From assembly GCF_002294985.1 (NCBI RefSeq), contig NZ_NSGE01000001.1, positions 682,001 through 746,000 on the forward strand: a DNA stretch of 64,000 nt, written 5' to 3'. The position numbers and the translations under genes were made by a program. Position 1 is the first letter of the stretch; every line of letters starts with the position of its first letter. Under the pieces are notes generated by a model that saw nothing but the letters and a program-made list of their open reading frames with translations, made no database searches and was not told the DNA's origin. Shown in pieces: positions 34,870-42,867 of this stretch. This DNA is from Mesorhizobium sp. WSM3862 (GTDB lineage: Bacteria; Pseudomonadota; Alphaproteobacteria; Rhizobiales; Rhizobiaceae).

Positions 34870-35754
34870 ATGGCAACGATCGCCTTCATCGGCCTTGGCA
34901 ATATGGGCAACCCAATGGCTGCCAACCTCGTAAAGGCGGGGTTTGCGGTGCAAGGCTTCGACCTCGTGCCGGAGAACCTCACGATCGCAAAAGAGCATGG
35001 CGTCACCGTCATGGCCAATGCCGTCGCCGCGGTGAAGGACGCCGACGTGGTGATCACCATGCTTCCCGCCGGCAAGCATGTGCTGTCGGTCTACGAGGAC
35101 ATCGCGCCCAAGGCGAAGAAAGGCGCCTTGCTGATCGATTCCTCGACCATCGATGTCGAATCGGCACGCAAGGCTCACGCCATTGCCGCCAGGCACGGCT
35201 TGCCTTCGATCGACGCGCCTGTGTCCGGCGGCACCGGCGGCGCGACCGCCGGCACGCTCACTTTCATGGCCGGCGGGTCGGACGCAGCATTCGCCTCAGC
35301 CGAGCCGATCCTGAAGCCGATGGCCGGCCGCATCGTTCATTGCGGCGGTGACGGCGCCGGCCAGGCCGCCAAGATCTGCAACAACATGATTCTCGGCATT
35401 TCGATGATCGGCGTCGCCGAAGCCTTTGTGCTCGCCGAGAAACTCGGCCTGTCGCACCAGGCGCTGTTCGACGTCGCCTCCACCTCCTCCGGCCAGTGCT
35501 GGTCACTGACCACTTACTGCCCGGTGCCCGGCCCTGTTCCGGCGTCGCCCGCCAACCGCGACTACAGGCCGGGTTTTGCTGCCGCCCTCATGCTCAAGGA
35601 CCTGAAATTGTCGCAGGAAGCCGCGCAAAGCGCCGGCGCCGTGACGCCTCTGGGCGCCGAGGCGACGCAGCTCTACGCGCTGTTCAATGCGCAGGGCAAC
35701 GCAGGCGCCGACTTTTCCGGCATCATAAATTTCCTGCGCGGCGATCCAACCTAA
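34870..35754 (+). CDS. mmsB: 3-hydroxyisobutyrate dehydrogenase
   Basis: A 294-aa NAD-dependent beta-hydroxyacid dehydrogenase. The N-terminal Rossmann motif is FIGLGNMGNPMAANL, substrate-site DAPVSGGTGGATAGTL, and catalytic Lys segment GAGQAAKICNNM. GGGAGA precedes the ATG. It acts in valine catabolism after the dehydrogenase, hydratase and hydrolase steps. The hydratase and hydrolase genes are not in this stretch. Confidence 0.92.
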   Translation: MATIAFIGLGNMGNPMAANLVKAGFAVQGFDLVPENLTIAKEHGVTVMANAVAAVKDADVVITMLPAGKHVLSVYEDIAPKAKKGALLIDSSTIDVESARKAHAIAARHGLPSIDAPVSGGTGGATAGTLTFMAGGSDAAFASAEPILKPMAGRIVHCGGDGAGQAAKICNNMILGISMIGVAEAFVLAEKLGLSHQALFDVASTSSGQCWSLTTYCPVPGPVPASPANRDYRPGFAAALMLKDLKLSQEAAQSAGAVTPLGAEATQLYALFNAQGNAGADFSGIINFLRGDPT

Positions 35755-35854
35755 GCAGCTGCTTGCAAAGGGTTATTAGCCAAATTTTTCGACAGAAATC
35801 CGGCAAATTTAGATTTGCTTAAGGTCTCGCTAACTCACCGGTAACGATGTGCCT

Positions 35855-36002
35855 TTAAAACGGACTGCGAGGCGGACATCGCAACCGCCCGGCGCTCCGG
35901 ATCAGGTCTCGCGTACCGGAGCCCGTAAGTTTCGCAGGTCTCGAGTAGCGAAACGCCATGCGTATCTGGCAAAGCCGCGTTCCCTTCTGGGACGCGGTTT
36001 TT
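35855..36002 (+). ncRNA. Candidate structured small RNA
   Basis: A ~150-base non-coding stretch between convergent mmsB and the aminotransferase gene holds three hairpins followed by a terminator: GGCGG/CCGCC (35871-35889), GCTCCGG/CCGGAGC (35894-35922) and GTTTCGC/GCGAAAC (35929-35954). The order of small hairpins plus a strong terminator, with no ORF, is the usual design of trans-acting rhizobial sRNAs. I cannot match it to a named family, and no clear -35/-10 pair is seen. The 5' end is approximate. Confidence 0.5.
35974..36002 (+). terminator. Rho-independent terminator of candidate small RNA
   Basis: CCGCGT(T)CCC and GGGACGCGG pair around a TTCT loop, followed by six T residues. It points rightward, 220 bases after the mmsB stop. 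Confidence 0.75.
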
Positions 36003-36075
36003 GCGTCTGGGCAAGGCTTCGCTGCAGATTCGGGTCGCCGGGCACCCTCCAGCAAGGGCGCCCGGCTGTGTTTTC

Positions 36076-37455
36076 TCAGCGCTTCCGCAAATCCGCCTCC
36101 GCAAGGTCGAGCGCCTTGGCGATGCGCTCGCAGGCCATGTCGATGGTGTCGCGCGTCCAGATCAGCGGCGGCGACAGTATCATCGTGTCGCCGGTGGCGC
36201 GCAGCATCATGCCCTGCGAGATCGCGTGATCGCGCACGACGACCGCTGCACTTCCCGACGGCAGGTATCGTTCCTTGGTCGCATTGTCCTTGACGATCTC
36301 TATCGCACCCATAAGACCGATCGAGCGCACCTCGCCGACCAGCCTGTGGCCGGCGATGCGCTCCTGCAGCGCCTGCGCGAAATAGGGACCGGTGTCGGTC
36401 CTGACGCGCTCGACCAGACCTTCCCGTTCAATGATCTCGAGGTTCTTCAGGGCCACCGCGCACGCGACCGGGTGACCGGAATAGGTGTAGCCGTGGTAGA
36501 ACTCGCCGCCCTTTTCGACGAGCGTCCTGCTGATGCGGTCGCCGACCAGGAGCGCCGACAGCGGCTGGTAGCCGGAGGTCAGCGCCTTGGCGGTGGTGAT
36601 GGTGTCGGGCTCAACGTCGAAGGTCTGCGCCGCGAACCATTCGCCGGTGCGGCCATAGCCGGTAATCACCTCGTCGAGCATCAAGAGCACATCGTATTTG
36701 CGGCAGATGCGCTGCACCTCCGGCCAGTAGCTGATCGGCGGGATTTTCACACCGCCCGCACCCATCACCGGCTCGCCGATAAAGGCGGCGACCTTGTCGG
36801 CGCCGGCTTCGAGGATGGCGTCCTCGACGGCCTTGGCGGCGCGCAGGCCGAAATCGTGGTCGCTTTCGCCGGGCAGCGCGAGCTCATAGGCATAGGGCAT
36901 CATCACATGGACGATGTTCGGCACCGCGCCGCCGAGCTGCTTGTGCATGGGCTCCATGCCGCCGAGCGAGGTGCCGGCGATCGTCGAGCCGTGATAGGCC
37001 ATCTTGCGCGAGATGATCCGGTTCTTCTCAGGCTTGCCTTCGAGCGCCCAATAGTGGCGCACGAGCCGCAGCGCTGTGTCGTTGGCCTCGGAGCCGGACG
37101 AGCCGTAGAAGACCTGACCGACATGCTCCGGCGCCAGTTCCGCCAGCTTCTGCGACAGCAGCACCGGTGTAGGCGTCGAACACTTGAAGAAGGAGTTGTA
37201 GTAGGGCAGCTCCTTCATCTGGGCGTACGCGGCCTCCGCCAGTTCGTCGCGGCCGTAGCCGACATTGACGCACCAGAGGCCCGCCATGCCGTCGAGGATT
37301 TCCGTTCCGTCGGAATCATAGATGAACGGCCCTTTGGCGTGGGTGATGATGCGAGAGCCCGCTTCACGCAGTTCCTTATGGTCGGTGAAGGGATGAAGGT
37401 GATGCGCGGCATCGATCTGCTGAAGCTGCTTCAGCGAATAGTTCTGATAGGTCAT
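36076..37455 (-). CDS. Class III (omega) aminotransferase
   Basis: A 459-aa PLP enzyme of the aspartate aminotransferase superfamily fold type I. The segments FYGSSGSEANDTALRLVRHYW, LLMLDEVITGYGRTGEWFA and TTAKALTSGYQPLSALLVG (Schiff-base Lys) identify class III. Homologues are often called putrescine-pyruvate or beta-alanine-pyruvate transaminases; the donor cannot be fixed from sequence. GAGGAAAG lies upstream of ATG 37455. The S9 peptidase and a small ORF precede it on the same strand. Confidence 0.88.
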   Translation of the reverse strand: MTYQNYSLKQLQQIDAAHHLHPFTDHKELREAGSRIITHAKGPFIYDSDGTEILDGMAGLWCVNVGYGRDELAEAAYAQMKELPYYNSFFKCSTPTPVLLSQKLAELAPEHVGQVFYGSSGSEANDTALRLVRHYWALEGKPEKNRIISRKMAYHGSTIAGTSLGGMEPMHKQLGGAVPNIVHVMMPYAYELALPGESDHDFGLRAAKAVEDAILEAGADKVAAFIGEPVMGAGGVKIPPISYWPEVQRICRKYDVLLMLDEVITGYGRTGEWFAAQTFDVEPDTITTAKALTSGYQPLSALLVGDRISRTLVEKGGEFYHGYTYSGHPVACAVALKNLEIIEREGLVERVRTDTGPYFAQALQERIAGHRLVGEVRSIGLMGAIEIVKDNATKERYLPSGSAAVVVRDHAISQGMMLRATGDTMILSPPLIWTRDTIDMACERIAKALDLAEADLRKR

Positions 37456-37505
37456 GGGTTTGTCTTTCCTCTTGAATCAATCCGGCGGTGGCCGGGGCGG
37501 ATTCG

Positions 37506-37628
37506 TCAGAGGAAACGGGGCGGCGAATAGCCGATGCGGGCGCACAGCCGCAAAAGCTCGGCGCGCAGCGTGCGCGGTGACGGCGTCACCGCGACCCCGA
37601 AGGCGCCTGATGTGCTGATGCGGACCAT
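37506..37628 (-). CDS. Small ORF, 40 residues
   Basis: ATG 37628 to TGA 37506-37508, with AAGGTG five bases before the start. The product begins MVRISTSGAFGVAVTPSPR and ends CARIGYSPPRFL: basic, one Cys, no membrane segment. It sits 32 bases after the S9 peptidase stop and 50 bases before the aminotransferase start, so it would be translated from the same transcript. No family is recognised. Good ribosome site and position support it; the short length keeps confidence low. Confidence 0.4.
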   Translation of the reverse strand: MVRISTSGAFGVAVTPSPRTLRAELLRLCARIGYSPPRFL

Positions 37629-37660
37629 GGCGGCACCTTAAGCCGCCAACGGCCAGCAAT

Positions 37661-39730
37661 TCAAGCTGGACCGGCAAGCGTGCGCTGCAGAAAGACGTAG
37701 CGCATCGCCGTTTGCGCGGCCTGGGGCCGGCGATCGCCGCGCCCGCCATGGCCGCCTTCGGTCTCCTCGAAGAACAGCGTCTTGCCGTGACCGGCGGCCT
37801 GGAGCCGCGCCGCCATCTTGCGCGCATGCCCCGGATGGACGCGGTCGTCCGCGGTCGAGGTCATCAGCAGCACCGGCGGATAAACGGCACTGGTCGCCAC
37901 ACGCTGATAGGGTGAATAGGCGGCGAGCCATGCAGCCTCCTCCGGCTTTGACGGATCGCCATATTCCGCCATCCACGAGGCACCGGGCGGCAGTTCGGTG
38001 TAGCGCAGCATGTCGAGCAGCGGCACGTCGATGATGACGGCGCCGAACAGCTCCGGACGCTGCGTCAGCGAGACGCCGGTCAGCAGGCCGCCATTCGAGC
38101 CGCCCTGGATGCCGAGTTGTGCCGCCGTGGTGATGCCGCGCCTGACCACATCCTCGGCGACCGCAGCGAAATCATCGAACGCTTTCTGGCGCTTGCCCTT
38201 GAGCGCCGCCTGATGCCACGCCGGGCCGAACTCGCCGCCGCCGCGGATATTGGCCTGCACATAGGCATTGCCCTTGTCCAGCCAGAGCCTGCCGCGGATA
38301 CCGGCATAGCCGGGCAAGAGCGGTACTTCGAAGCCGCCATAGCCATAGAGCAGCGCCGGCACCGGTCCCGTCTGGTCGCGCCGCCTGACGACGAAATACG
38401 GGATCATCGTGCCGTCCTTCGAGCGCGCCTCGAACTGCTCCGAAACATAGGGCGATGCATCGAAGCGCGGCGGCTGCGATTTCACGGTTTGAAGCGAGTC
38501 GCCATTGTCGTCCGACCAAATGATCGAGCTCGGCGTCAGGAAATCGGTGAAGGAGAAGGAGACGCTGGAGCCGAAATGCTCGGCATGGCTGATGCCGACA
38601 TTGCCGTTGTCGGGCAGGTCGACCGGCTTCACCGACCAGCCATTGCCGGTGCGGTCGCAAACGACGACCTTGCCGCGCACATTGTCCATCAGGTTGATGA
38701 ACAGCCGGTCCTGCGTCCTCGCGAGACCTGCGATTGAAACGCGGGGCTCCGGTTTGAGCAGCGTCTCGACCGGTTCGAACGAACCCGTTTCAATCCAGCG
38801 GTCGAAATCCACGGAATGGAGTCCATCCGGCAGGCAGCGCGTGCCGTCCGGCGCCGTCCACGGACTGCGGACGCCGAAGACGAGCTGTCCCTTGAAGATC
38901 GCGGTGTCGGTCGCGTCGTCGGGCAGCGGGATGCGCCGGTTCTCGCCCGAAGCCAGCCGAAGGAAACTGTGCGAGGTGAAGAAGTCGATGGTCTTGCCGA
39001 GCATGACATGTTTCTTGTCGCCATCGAACTCCACGCCGCCGCCGACCGCGAGATGATTTTTTTCGCCCTCGAAGATCGGCGTCGCCTCCTCCAGCTTCGT
39101 GCCACGCCGCCAGAGCTTGATCACCCGCGGATAGCCTGACTGAGTTTTGTCCTCGTCCTCGAAAGCCGCCGAGACGATCACCGTATCCCCGTCCAGCCAG
39201 GAAAACCCCGACTTCGAAGCCGGTGCCCGAAACCCGTCCTCGACGAAGGATTTGGTCGCAATGTCGAACTCGCGCATCTCGCTGGCGTCGCCGCCGTCCG
39301 GCGACATGAACAGCAGGCAGCGGTCGAAATCGGGATAGAGCCGGCTCGCGCCGCCGAACACCCATTTCACGCCTTCCTTGGCCGAGAGCTGATCGAAATC
39401 GAGGATCGTTTCCCATTCCGGCTTGTCGGTCTTGTAGGAGGCGACTGTCGTGCGGCGCCACAAGCCCAGCGCGTTGGTCTTGTCCTGCCAAAAATTGTAG
39501 ACGCAACCGGCGAGCGCCGATCCGACCGGGATATTGTCCTCGGCCGTCATCAGGTCGAGCGCGGTCTCGAATGCCGCCTGATAGGATGGATCGCCCTGCA
39601 GTTCGGCGACAGTCGTCGCATTCTGGCGATGGACCCACTCAAGCGCTTCCTTGCCGTTGCGATCCTCCAGCCACAGGAAAGGATCCTCGACCGGCAATTC
39701 AGGCTGGGTTTGGGCCATTGGGCTGGTCAT
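37661..39730 (-). CDS. Prolyl oligopeptidase family (S9A) serine peptidase
   Basis: A 689-aa protein with no signal peptide, so cytoplasmic. The N-terminal part (PVEDPFLWLEDRNGKEALEWV) and the seven-bladed propeller region lead to the C-terminal hydrolase domain with GGSNGG (catalytic Ser), TSTADDRVHPGHARKM (Asp) and ETEGGHGG (His). Such enzymes cut short proline-containing or oligopeptide substrates. Confidence 0.93.
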   Translation of the reverse strand: MTSPMAQTQPELPVEDPFLWLEDRNGKEALEWVHRQNATTVAELQGDPSYQAAFETALDLMTAEDNIPVGSALAGCVYNFWQDKTNALGLWRRTTVASYKTDKPEWETILDFDQLSAKEGVKWVFGGASRLYPDFDRCLLFMSPDGGDASEMREFDIATKSFVEDGFRAPASKSGFSWLDGDTVIVSAAFEDEDKTQSGYPRVIKLWRRGTKLEEATPIFEGEKNHLAVGGGVEFDGDKKHVMLGKTIDFFTSHSFLRLASGENRRIPLPDDATDTAIFKGQLVFGVRSPWTAPDGTRCLPDGLHSVDFDRWIETGSFEPVETLLKPEPRVSIAGLARTQDRLFINLMDNVRGKVVVCDRTGNGWSVKPVDLPDNGNVGISHAEHFGSSVSFSFTDFLTPSSIIWSDDNGDSLQTVKSQPPRFDASPYVSEQFEARSKDGTMIPYFVVRRRDQTGPVPALLYGYGGFEVPLLPGYAGIRGRLWLDKGNAYVQANIRGGGEFGPAWHQAALKGKRQKAFDDFAAVAEDVVRRGITTAAQLGIQGGSNGGLLTGVSLTQRPELFGAVIIDVPLLDMLRYTELPPGASWMAEYGDPSKPEEAAWLAAYSPYQRVATSAVYPPVLLMTSTADDRVHPGHARKMAARLQAAGHGKTLFFEETEGGHGGRGDRRPQAAQTAMRYVFLQRTLAGPA

Positions 39731-39819
39731 GCTGGTCTCCGGGTCTGGCGGCCCTGCCTACATCGCGTTCGCCGCGCCAACATTCAAGAGCAGCGCTGCC
39801 TGCGCTCAGCCAGCCGGCC

Positions 39820-40983
39820 CTACATCACCCGCCGGCGAATGACGGTGGCTACAGCCAGCGCCGCGCAGATCGCGCCGAGTGTCACCGGAAGCCCCGCGGC
39901 GCCGATCAGGTCCATCACACCGCCGGTCAGCGGCGGCACGAGGATGCCACCGACGCCCCACATCAAGGAGAAGGCGGCATTGCCCGCGACCAGCGCCGAG
40001 CCGGTAAAACGCTCGCCGAGCTCGATGATCGACATCGTGTAGATCCCGTAGGAAACCGCGCCCCAGATGAAGACGCAAGGCCAGATCAGCGGCGTCTCGA
40101 TGAGCGCCGGCAAGAGCGCGCAGCCAAGAACCGTCACCGAGACACAGCCGAATCGCACGAGGCGCGCCGTCAGTCTTTCAGCGAGCAGGCCGAGCGGCAC
40201 CTGCATAGCGATGTTGCCGGCGATCATCGTCGACAGCAGCGCCGACATGCGCGTCTCGGGAATGTCGAAGTGGGTGCCATAGACGGGAAGCAGCGCCAGC
40301 ACCGACTGCTCGAAACCGGCGGCGGCGACGACCGCCGACAGGAGCAGCCAGGCGAGCGGCATGAAGCCCAGCACCGAAACTTTTTCACCTGCCTCGTCGA
40401 CCCTGGGCAGACGTTTCACCACGACCGCCAGGCAGGCGCCGCAGAAAAGAAAAGCAAAGATGCCGACCAGAAAAGGCGGCCAACCGTCCGTGCCGACCGC
40501 CAGCAGGCAGAGCGGCCCGGCCGCGAACCCAGCCGAGATGATGGTCGAATAGATGCCCATGACGCGCCCGCGCCGCGACGGCGGCGCCAGCGCGATCACC
40601 CAGATTTCGCTGAGCACATAAAGCGGATTGGTGACCACGCCGACCAGGAAGCGCAGTGGGAACCAAAAATAGACGTCCTGCGTCCAGCCGATCAGCGCCA
40701 GCACCAGTGCCGAGAGCCCGGCGCACGTGAGCGCAGTGCGCCCTGCTCCGAACCGGCGCGCCAGCCCCGGAATCAGTGGCGAGGACAGGATGAAGCCGAC
40801 CGGCGTCATCGCGGCCGACAGGCCGATCATCGCCGGCGACACGCCCTGACGCTGCAGGATGAAGCTCAGCAGCGGATAGGAAAGCCCCTGCGCGATGGCG
40901 AACACCGACACGGTCGCGATCACGCCGGTAATCGCGGCCCACTGCACCGTCTCGCCGGTCGCTGATTTCGCCAGAGCCATCAT
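39820..40983 (-). CDS. MFS transporter
   Basis: A 387-aa twelve-segment major facilitator. Two adjacent ATGs (40983, 40980) follow GGAGCAGGA; the first is used. Characteristic loops are PLIPGLARRFGAGRTALTCAG and LSEIWVIALAPPSRRGRVMGIY. The pattern resembles small drug or sugar efflux carriers of the YcaD/YfkF kind. It is divergent from the MttB gene with 253 bases between them. Confidence 0.85.
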   Translation of the reverse strand: MMALAKSATGETVQWAAITGVIATVSVFAIAQGLSYPLLSFILQRQGVSPAMIGLSAAMTPVGFILSSPLIPGLARRFGAGRTALTCAGLSALVLALIGWTQDVYFWFPLRFLVGVVTNPLYVLSEIWVIALAPPSRRGRVMGIYSTIISAGFAAGPLCLLAVGTDGWPPFLVGIFAFLFCGACLAVVVKRLPRVDEAGEKVSVLGFMPLAWLLLSAVVAAAGFEQSVLALLPVYGTHFDIPETRMSALLSTMIAGNIAMQVPLGLLAERLTARLVRFGCVSVTVLGCALLPALIETPLIWPCVFIWGAVSYGIYTMSIIELGERFTGSALVAGNAAFSLMWGVGGILVPPLTGGVMDLIGAAGLPVTLGAICAALAVATVIRRRVM

Positions 40984-41236
40984 TCCTGCTCCATTCAACG
41001 CAGGCTTAGCCGCTGCCGGCGACAGCCGTAAACGGCCAACTGACGGCAAGGGCGCATGTTCCAGCCAATCCTTGTCAGGAACGCCGGCAGGGAATGCTTT
41101 GGCGGCGGCAATTCGGCGGGCCAATCTGCCCTTCCGTCATGTCGCTTCCCTCGCCCTAGTGGTCGCCGCCTCCTTACCGGCAGCATTGCCGCCGGTCCAT
41201 TATGCCGACCACTTTCGCATCCCCACGAGGCCTCTC

Positions 41237-42814
41237 ATGACTGCCGCCCTTCACCCCGCCGAACCGGCATTGGCAACAGATCGCGCCCGCCGCGGCGGCC
41301 GTGCTGGCAAACGTGCCGGCGGATCGGCAGCCTTCGAGCAGCCGCCGTTCCGGCAGCTTAAGAACCCGCTGGTGCCCACCAGGCTGGTGTCCGACGACGA
41401 ACTGGAATCGATCCACCTCGCCTCGCTGCGCGTTTTGAAGGAGATCGGCGTCGACGTGCTGCATGACGAAGCCCGCCGCATCATGAAGGCGCATGGCGCC
41501 GACGTTCGCGAAGGCAGCGAGCGCGTTCGCTTCGACAGCGACATGATCCTCGAGCTCATCGCGTACTGTCCGCCGGAGTTCACGCTGCACGCCCGCAACC
41601 CGGCGCACAATCTGCGCTTCGGCGGCAACAACGTCATCCTGTCGATGATGGCCTCGGCGCCGAACTGCTCCGACCTCGACCGCGGCCGCCGCCCCGGCAA
41701 CCAGGTCGACTACCGCAATTTCCTGCGCCTGGCGCAGATGCACAACATCCTGCAGTGCACCGGCGGCTATCCGGTCGAGCCGATTGACATCCATCCCTCG
41801 GTCCGGCATCTCGAATGCATCCGCGACCTCGCCACGCTGACCGACAAGGTCTTCCACATCTATTCGCTCGGCAAGGAACGCAATGTCGACGGCATCGAGA
41901 TCGCCCGCATCGCGCGCGGCGTCAGCCGCGAGCAGCTGATGGAGGAGCCGTCGGTCTTCACCATCATCAACACCAATTCGCCGCTCAAGCTCGACGTGCC
42001 GATGATGGAAGGCATCATCCAAATGGCCAGCATGGGCCAGGCGGTGATCGTCACGCCGTTCACACTCTCCGGCGCCATGGCGCCCGTCACCATCGCCGGC
42101 GCGCTGGTGCAGCAGAATGCCGAGGCGCTTTCCGGCATCGCCTTTGCCCAGATGGTGAAGAAAGGCGCGCCGGTCGGCTATGGCGGCTTCACCTCCAATG
42201 TCGACATGAAGTCGGGCGCACCGGCCTTCGGCACGCCCGAATACATGAAGGCGCAGCTCGCCGGCGGCCAGCTCGCCCGCCGTTACAATATCCCTTACCG
42301 GACCTCCAACACCTGCGCCGCCAACACGGTCGACGCTCAGGCCGCCTATGAAAGCGTCTTTTCGCTCTGGGGCGCCATCCAGGGCGGCGGCAATCTGATG
42401 ATGCACGGCGCCGGCTGGCTGGAAGGCGGCCTGCGCTGCTCCTACGAAAAGACCATCCTCGACATCGACCTCCTGCAGATGGTGGCCGAATTTCTCACCC
42501 CGCTTGATCTCTCCGAAGACGCGCTCGGCTTCGACGCCATCCAGTCGGTCGGCCCGGGCGGCCATTTCTTCGGCACCCAGCACACGCAGGAGCGCTACAA
42601 GACCGCCTTCTACTCGCCGATCGTCTCCGACTGGCGCAATTTCGAGACCTGGACCGAGGCGGGCTCGCCGACGGCGCTGGAACGCACCAACAAGGTGTGG
42701 AAGGAGCGCCTCGCGGCCTACGAAGAGCCTTATATGGACCCGGCCATCCGCGAGGAGCTCAACGACTTCGTCGAGAAGCGCCGCGCCGAAGGCGGCGCGC
42801 CGACCGATTTTTGA
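41237..42814 (+). CDS. MttB-superfamily corrinoid-dependent methyltransferase, paralogue 1
   Basis: A 525-aa member of the trimethylamine methyltransferase (MttB/COG5598) superfamily starting at ATG 41237. The barrel core is complete and has no internal TAG, so it is a non-pyrrolysine member like the quaternary-amine enzymes MtgB, MtpB and MtcB. Key stretches are TPFTLSGAMAPVTIAGALVQQ, YGGFTSNVDMKSGAPAFGTP and HGAGWLEGGLRCSYEK. Residues ~15-32 form an Arg/Gly/Ala-rich extension. The next gene is a folate-dependent demethylating flavoprotein, and no corrinoid protein is adjacent. It probably starts stepwise demethylation of a quaternary amine; the substrate is unknown. Confidence 0.88.
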   Translation: MTAALHPAEPALATDRARRGGRAGKRAGGSAAFEQPPFRQLKNPLVPTRLVSDDELESIHLASLRVLKEIGVDVLHDEARRIMKAHGADVREGSERVRFDSDMILELIAYCPPEFTLHARNPAHNLRFGGNNVILSMMASAPNCSDLDRGRRPGNQVDYRNFLRLAQMHNILQCTGGYPVEPIDIHPSVRHLECIRDLATLTDKVFHIYSLGKERNVDGIEIARIARGVSREQLMEEPSVFTIINTNSPLKLDVPMMEGIIQMASMGQAVIVTPFTLSGAMAPVTIAGALVQQNAEALSGIAFAQMVKKGAPVGYGGFTSNVDMKSGAPAFGTPEYMKAQLAGGQLARRYNIPYRTSNTCAANTVDAQAAYESVFSLWGAIQGGGNLMMHGAGWLEGGLRCSYEKTILDIDLLQMVAEFLTPLDLSEDALGFDAIQSVGPGGHFFGTQHTQERYKTAFYSPIVSDWRNFETWTEAGSPTALERTNKVWKERLAAYEEPYMDPAIREELNDFVEKRRAEGGAPTDF

Positions 42815-42867
42815 TCTTTCACGCCCCGCTCACTCGATTCAGTCTCTGCAAAAACGGACCTATCTTC

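Noticed and set aside
33604-35196. 530-codon minus-strand open frame
   Set aside because: Antisense to the acyl-CoA dehydrogenase and mmsB genes, both of which have clear motifs.
37477-37827. 116-codon minus-strand frame overlapping the peptidase end
   Set aside because: Half of it is inside the S9 peptidase in another frame and its composition is shadow-like. The 40-codon ORF in a different frame has a better ribosome site.
41237-42814. Possible pyrrolysine (in-frame TAG) in the MttB genes
   Set aside because: Both MttB reading frames are uninterrupted through the barrel, so they are non-pyrrolysine members.
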